Origin: Croceimicrobium sp965279135
GTDB lineage: Bacteria > Bacteroidota > Bacteroidia > Flavobacteriales > Schleiferiaceae
Length of the DNA: 64,000 nt
Direction: 5' to 3'
NCBI GenBank assembly: GCA_965279135.1
Contig: OZ257133.1
Coordinates: forward strand, 620,001 to 684,000
The notes under the pieces are model-generated. The model ran no database searches. It was given only the letters and a program-made list of their open reading frames with translations, and was not told where the DNA came from. A program made the position numbers and the translations under genes. Shown here one piece after another: positions 61,162-64,000 of this stretch (its first letter is position 1; each line of letters opens with the position of its first letter).

Positions 61162-61256
61162 GTTTCGAGCAACGAATAGTATCTAATGCTGCAGAATTTT
61201 GGAATGAGGGACTCGATCAACTTCAGAAGATAAAACGGGGAAGCTATAGCTTATGA
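61149..61256 (+). pseudogene. Possible 3' relic of a lost gene between wecB and the last epimerase
   Basis: A start-less frame (frame of 61149) of 35 sense codons and a TGA runs from the wecB end to the stop at 61254-61256. It reads like real protein in its second half (SNAAEFWNEGLDQLQKIK) and its stop overlaps the next start as ATGA, exactly like the coupled gene pairs elsewhere in this array. It is suggestive only; chance cannot be excluded for so short a frame. Confidence 0.3.
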
Positions 61257-62227
61257 GTTTAATACGAGGAAAGAAATTTTTAGTTACTGGAGGAGCCGGA
61301 TTTGTAGGCTCTAACATTGTAAATCATCTGTTGGATAATGGTGCCGGTCTGGTTAGAGTTTTGGATAACCTATCCAATGGCTACTACCAAAATGTAGAGC
61401 CACATATCGGAAAAGAAAACTTCGAGTTTATTGAAGGAGATGTATGTAATATTGATACCTGCCTTGAAGCAGTTAAAGGCATTGAGTACATAAGCCATCA
61501 AGCCGCTTTAGGTTCTGTACCCAGGTCCATTAAGGATCCGGCTAATACAAATGCTGTAAATATTAGTGGTCAGCTTAATATGCTAATTGCGGCCAAAGAA
61601 TCTCCAAACTTGATTCGGATGGTTTATGCGGCGAGTTCATCAAGTTTTGGTGATAGTGAGGCCCTTCCTAAAATTGAAGGCGAGGAAGGCAAACCACTTT
61701 CACCTTATGCTGTAACAAAATGGGTGAATGAGCTATATGGGGATGTTTTTAGTAAGGTATATGGTTTTCATACGATTGGCCTGCGTTACTTTAACATTTT
61801 TGGACCAAATCAAAACCCCAACAATCCTTACGCTGCGGTAATTCCACTCTTTATGAAAGCCGCATTGGAAGGAGCTGCTCCAACGATTAATGGAGATGGA
61901 ACAAATTCTCGGGATTTTACATTCGTAGATAATGCCATTCAGGCCAATATGAAGGCCTTACTGGAGACCGAAGATTTGAAACAACATGAAGTTGTGAACA
62001 TTGCCGTGGGAGAGCGCACCAATCTTTTAGAATTATGGTCTGCGATTCGCAGCGCTGCCGGTGTTGACCTTGATCCGGTCTTTGGTCCATCCAGAGAGGG
62101 AGACGTTCCGCATAGCTTAGCGTCCATTGCTAAGGCCAAAAAACTATTTGGTTATGATCCTCAAGTACGCCTTCCAGAAGGAATTAAGCGTACTTTCGAA
62201 TGGTTTAAATCTCAGTATAGTTCTTAA
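61253..62227 (+). CDS. UDP-N-acetylglucosamine 4-epimerase (WbpP/TviC type)
   Basis: Interconverts UDP-GlcNAc and UDP-GalNAc. The 324-residue SDR has FLVTGGAGFVGSNIVNHLL, SHQAALGSVPRSIKDPANTN, AASSSSFGDSEALPK, the catalytic YAVTK (about 155-159) followed by WVNELYGDVF, LRYFNIFGPNQNPNNPYAAV and RDFTFVDNAIQAN. These blocks, especially VPRSIKDP, are characteristic of WbpP/TviC. It fits as the supplier for the WbpO/TviB-like dehydrogenase at 41063, 20 kb upstream in the same array. Confidence 0.9.
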   Translation: MSLIRGKKFLVTGGAGFVGSNIVNHLLDNGAGLVRVLDNLSNGYYQNVEPHIGKENFEFIEGDVCNIDTCLEAVKGIEYISHQAALGSVPRSIKDPANTNAVNISGQLNMLIAAKESPNLIRMVYAASSSSFGDSEALPKIEGEEGKPLSPYAVTKWVNELYGDVFSKVYGFHTIGLRYFNIFGPNQNPNNPYAAVIPLFMKAALEGAAPTINGDGTNSRDFTFVDNAIQANMKALLETEDLKQHEVVNIAVGERTNLLELWSAIRSAAGVDLDPVFGPSREGDVPHSLASIAKAKKLFGYDPQVRLPEGIKRTFEWFKSQYSS

Positions 62228-62229
62228 CA

Positions 62230-63948
62230 TTGTTTCATCTCTGCGATCATATTAAATCACTTTTAAGGAGCAAAGGCCTACTATGTTTGATCTTGATTCT
62301 TTCTGTCACGAGTGCAGGCTTAAAGGGACAAATTGCATATGAGCATATTCGCAATGAAGCCATTTACGACTATTTAGATCAGCTATACTCACAGCATATA
62401 ATTGAAGTAAACACTGCAATAAAGCCTTATAGTCGCGAGCAAATTGCAGATTGGTTATTAAAAGCAGATGAGAAAAGAGCGGAATTGTCGAAAGCCCAGC
62501 AGGCAGAATTAGATATCTACCTTTCTGAATATAGTCTGGAGAGGGGAGCCTCAAAGGAGGGAAGATTTGAACTCCTGGCCGACGACAATCCAATGCGCCT
62601 GCATTTTCTGCCTCCTGAGCTCACATGGAATAAAGGAATGTACCGGGCTCTTTTCCGTCCGGTTTATGGCATTCGATTCATCAATTCTACCAATGCCAAT
62701 TTTTTTCATAGTTACGGATTAGGTGAGATGGTGTCTTATTTTGGAGATAACCTTTCCTTTTACGCAAGTTTTCGCGATCATCATCAAAGTGAAGAGGCTT
62801 TGGCCCTTCCGGGTTATCTAACCCAAGAAAGGGGTGGTGCCTATAAATTAAATGTACAGGATCAGGGTGGAGCCGATTACAGCGAGATGCGAGGTGGTAT
62901 CACCTTCAAATGGTCTTGGGGGGATATTGGTCTTGTAAAAGAACACTTGATGTGGGGTGATGCTTATAATGGTACCAACATACTTTCAGGGAGGACCCCA
63001 TCATTCCCGATGATTAAGTTTCACATGAAGCCAACCGATTGGTTTGAGTTTAACTATTTCCATGGCTGGTTGGTATCTGAGGTGATTGATAGTTCCAGAT
63101 CCTATTTCACTCCTAACGGAGATTTTCGTTCTGTTTTTAGAGAGAAGTATATGGCGGCCAACATGTATACTTTTCGTCCTTGGCCCAATCTGTATCTATC
63201 ACTCGGTAACTCAATTATCTATAGTGATATTGGCTTCCATCCGGCTTATCTGATCCCATTTTCTTTTTTTAAATCGATTGATCACACACTTAATAAGGGG
63301 ATCGATAATCAGAATTCACAAGTCTTTTTCAATGTTAGCTCCAGGCAGATTAAATATTTAAATCTGTTTGCTTCTTTCTATATCGATGAACTTTCGGTTT
63401 TTAGAATTACCGATCCGGATCGAAACAATTTTTATTCAGCTAAGGCAGGTTTCTCACTTAGAGGTTGGCCTTTGAAAGACCTTACTCTTACTTCAGAGTT
63501 CACCCATACTAATCCCTTGACTTTTAAGCATCGATTACCGGCCACTACATTTGAAATGAATCGTATTAACCTTGGACATTATCTTATTGATAATGCTCAG
63601 GAATTGTATATCGGACTGCGATATAATTTAATAGGAGCATCGAACTTGCAAGTGCAATATTCTCAGGCACGAAAGGGTAATGATTACCAGTACAATTTTA
63701 ATGGTCCCTATGCTATTGATGAGTTTCCAATCCTGCAAGATGAAACCTGGACCAGGGAATTATTGAGATTCAGATTGAACTACTATCCTTTCCCCAATAT
63801 GCGATGCTTTGCGGAATATCAATATTCCAATGTTCAGGCCTATGATGTGGATGGAGTGAGCGCCGAAGACTACCTGGAGCGATTTGGACCAGAATATTTG
63901 CATGGTGAGACCAATACCTTTATCATCGGAATAGGTATTGGCTACTAA
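62230..63948 (+). CDS. Wzi-like capsule assembly outer-membrane protein
   Basis: A 572-residue protein with a basic N-terminus and hydrophobic signal (about 14-33), consistent with an outer-membrane beta barrel. The body is rich in alternating aromatic and polar residues (YRALFRPVYGIRFINS, YFGDNLSFYASFRDHHQS, GLVKEHLMWGDAYNG) and it ends in GETNTFIIGIGIGY, with an aromatic last residue like a barrel terminus. Pattern and place at the end of the array fit the Wzi capsule assembly family (surface attachment of capsule). The start is TTG at 62230, two bases after the epimerase stop; no ATG precedes the signal. Confidence 0.78.
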   Translation: MFHLCDHIKSLLRSKGLLCLILILSVTSAGLKGQIAYEHIRNEAIYDYLDQLYSQHIIEVNTAIKPYSREQIADWLLKADEKRAELSKAQQAELDIYLSEYSLERGASKEGRFELLADDNPMRLHFLPPELTWNKGMYRALFRPVYGIRFINSTNANFFHSYGLGEMVSYFGDNLSFYASFRDHHQSEEALALPGYLTQERGGAYKLNVQDQGGADYSEMRGGITFKWSWGDIGLVKEHLMWGDAYNGTNILSGRTPSFPMIKFHMKPTDWFEFNYFHGWLVSEVIDSSRSYFTPNGDFRSVFREKYMAANMYTFRPWPNLYLSLGNSIIYSDIGFHPAYLIPFSFFKSIDHTLNKGIDNQNSQVFFNVSSRQIKYLNLFASFYIDELSVFRITDPDRNNFYSAKAGFSLRGWPLKDLTLTSEFTHTNPLTFKHRLPATTFEMNRINLGHYLIDNAQELYIGLRYNLIGASNLQVQYSQARKGNDYQYNFNGPYAIDEFPILQDETWTRELLRFRLNYYPFPNMRCFAEYQYSNVQAYDVDGVSAEDYLERFGPEYLHGETNTFIIGIGIGY

Positions 63949-63977
63949 ATAGAAAACAGAGACCAAACATACTTTTG

Positions 63978-64000
63978 ATGAAAGATTTTACCTTGAAGAT
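63978..64000 (+). CDS. Possible start of a further gene, cut by the window end
   Basis: ATG at 63978 opens a frame (MKDFTLK) running off the window. TACTTTTG at 63970-63977 fits the -7 box but touches the ATG, so the true start may lie further downstream. Nothing can be said of the product. Confidence 0.25.

Noticed and set aside
1..64000. Mobile elements, phage genes, CRISPR arrays, tRNA or rRNA
   Set aside because: No transposase or integrase motifs, no regularly spaced repeats and no cloverleaf or rRNA-like sequence were recognised by eye; a tRNAscan and Infernal run would settle the RNA part.

Overview
The window looks like chromosome from a marine or aquatic member of the Bacteroidota, most likely order Flavobacteriales. 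The evidence is a fused SecDF, a type III glutamine synthetase, a subfamily-2 PyrF, DUF2851 and DUF4834 proteins, a secreted protein with a type IX secretion (T9SS) C-terminal sorting tail, a PorE-like OmpA protein, and repeated TAnnTTTG boxes (the Bacteroidota -7 promoter element) just upstream of gene starts. No rRNA, tRNA, CRISPR array, transposase or phage gene was seen. No stretch longer than 300 bases lacks a gene; the longest gap is 40262-40525.

Region 1 (1-12.2 kb) is mainly housekeeping on the + strand: the 3' part of secDF, tatA, a Ca2+/Na+ antiporter, type III glutamine synthetase, a PorE-like TPR/beta-propeller/OmpA/LysM protein, purM, prfA and pyrF. Strong hairpin terminators separate these units, and some run straight into the next promoter. 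A MarR-type regulator is convergent with pyrF and divergent from the next operon.

Region 2 (12.2-19.7 kb) is a tightly packed + operon: DUF2851, PspC-like, K+ channel with RCK domain, RmlD-like reductase, glycosyltransferase, sulfotransferase and DegT aminotransferase. A WbqC-like gene follows. Region 3 (19.7-28 kb, - strand) holds a T9SS-exported DNRLRE-repeat protein, a PIG-L deacetylase and a YfhO membrane protein as one unit, then DUF4834, carB and rpmH.

Region 4 (28-34.1 kb, - strand) is a polysaccharide sub-operon: PglD/NeuD-like acetyltransferase, two sulfotransferases, a glycosyltransferase, a Wzx-like flippase and a YihY membrane protein. It is divergent from region 5 (34.3-40.3 kb, +): nadC, a PglC-like initiating phosphoglycosyl transferase, a DegT aminotransferase, Wza export lipoprotein and a Wzc tyrosine kinase whose tail is 14 uninterrupted Tyr-Gly units.

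Region 6 (40.4-63.9 kb, +) starts with a recognisable promoter and a winged-helix regulator fused to a degenerate nucleotidyltransferase-like domain. It continues as one near-gapless array: two UDP-sugar dehydrogenases, four-step sugar tailoring genes, Wzy polymerase, a second Wzx, several glycosyltransferases, two sulfotransferases, a CapK-like adenylating enzyme, acyltransferases, WecB, a WbpP/TviC-like epimerase and Wzi.

Taken together, regions 2 and 4-6 read as a Wzx/Wzy/Wza/Wzc system for an acidic (uronic and amino-uronic acid) surface polysaccharide that is probably sulfated: five different sulfotransferase-fold genes lie in the window. The most distinctive signals are the Tyr-Gly tail of Wzc, the regulator with its promoter and inverted repeat, the sulfotransferase set, and a probable gene relic between wecB and the last epimerase.
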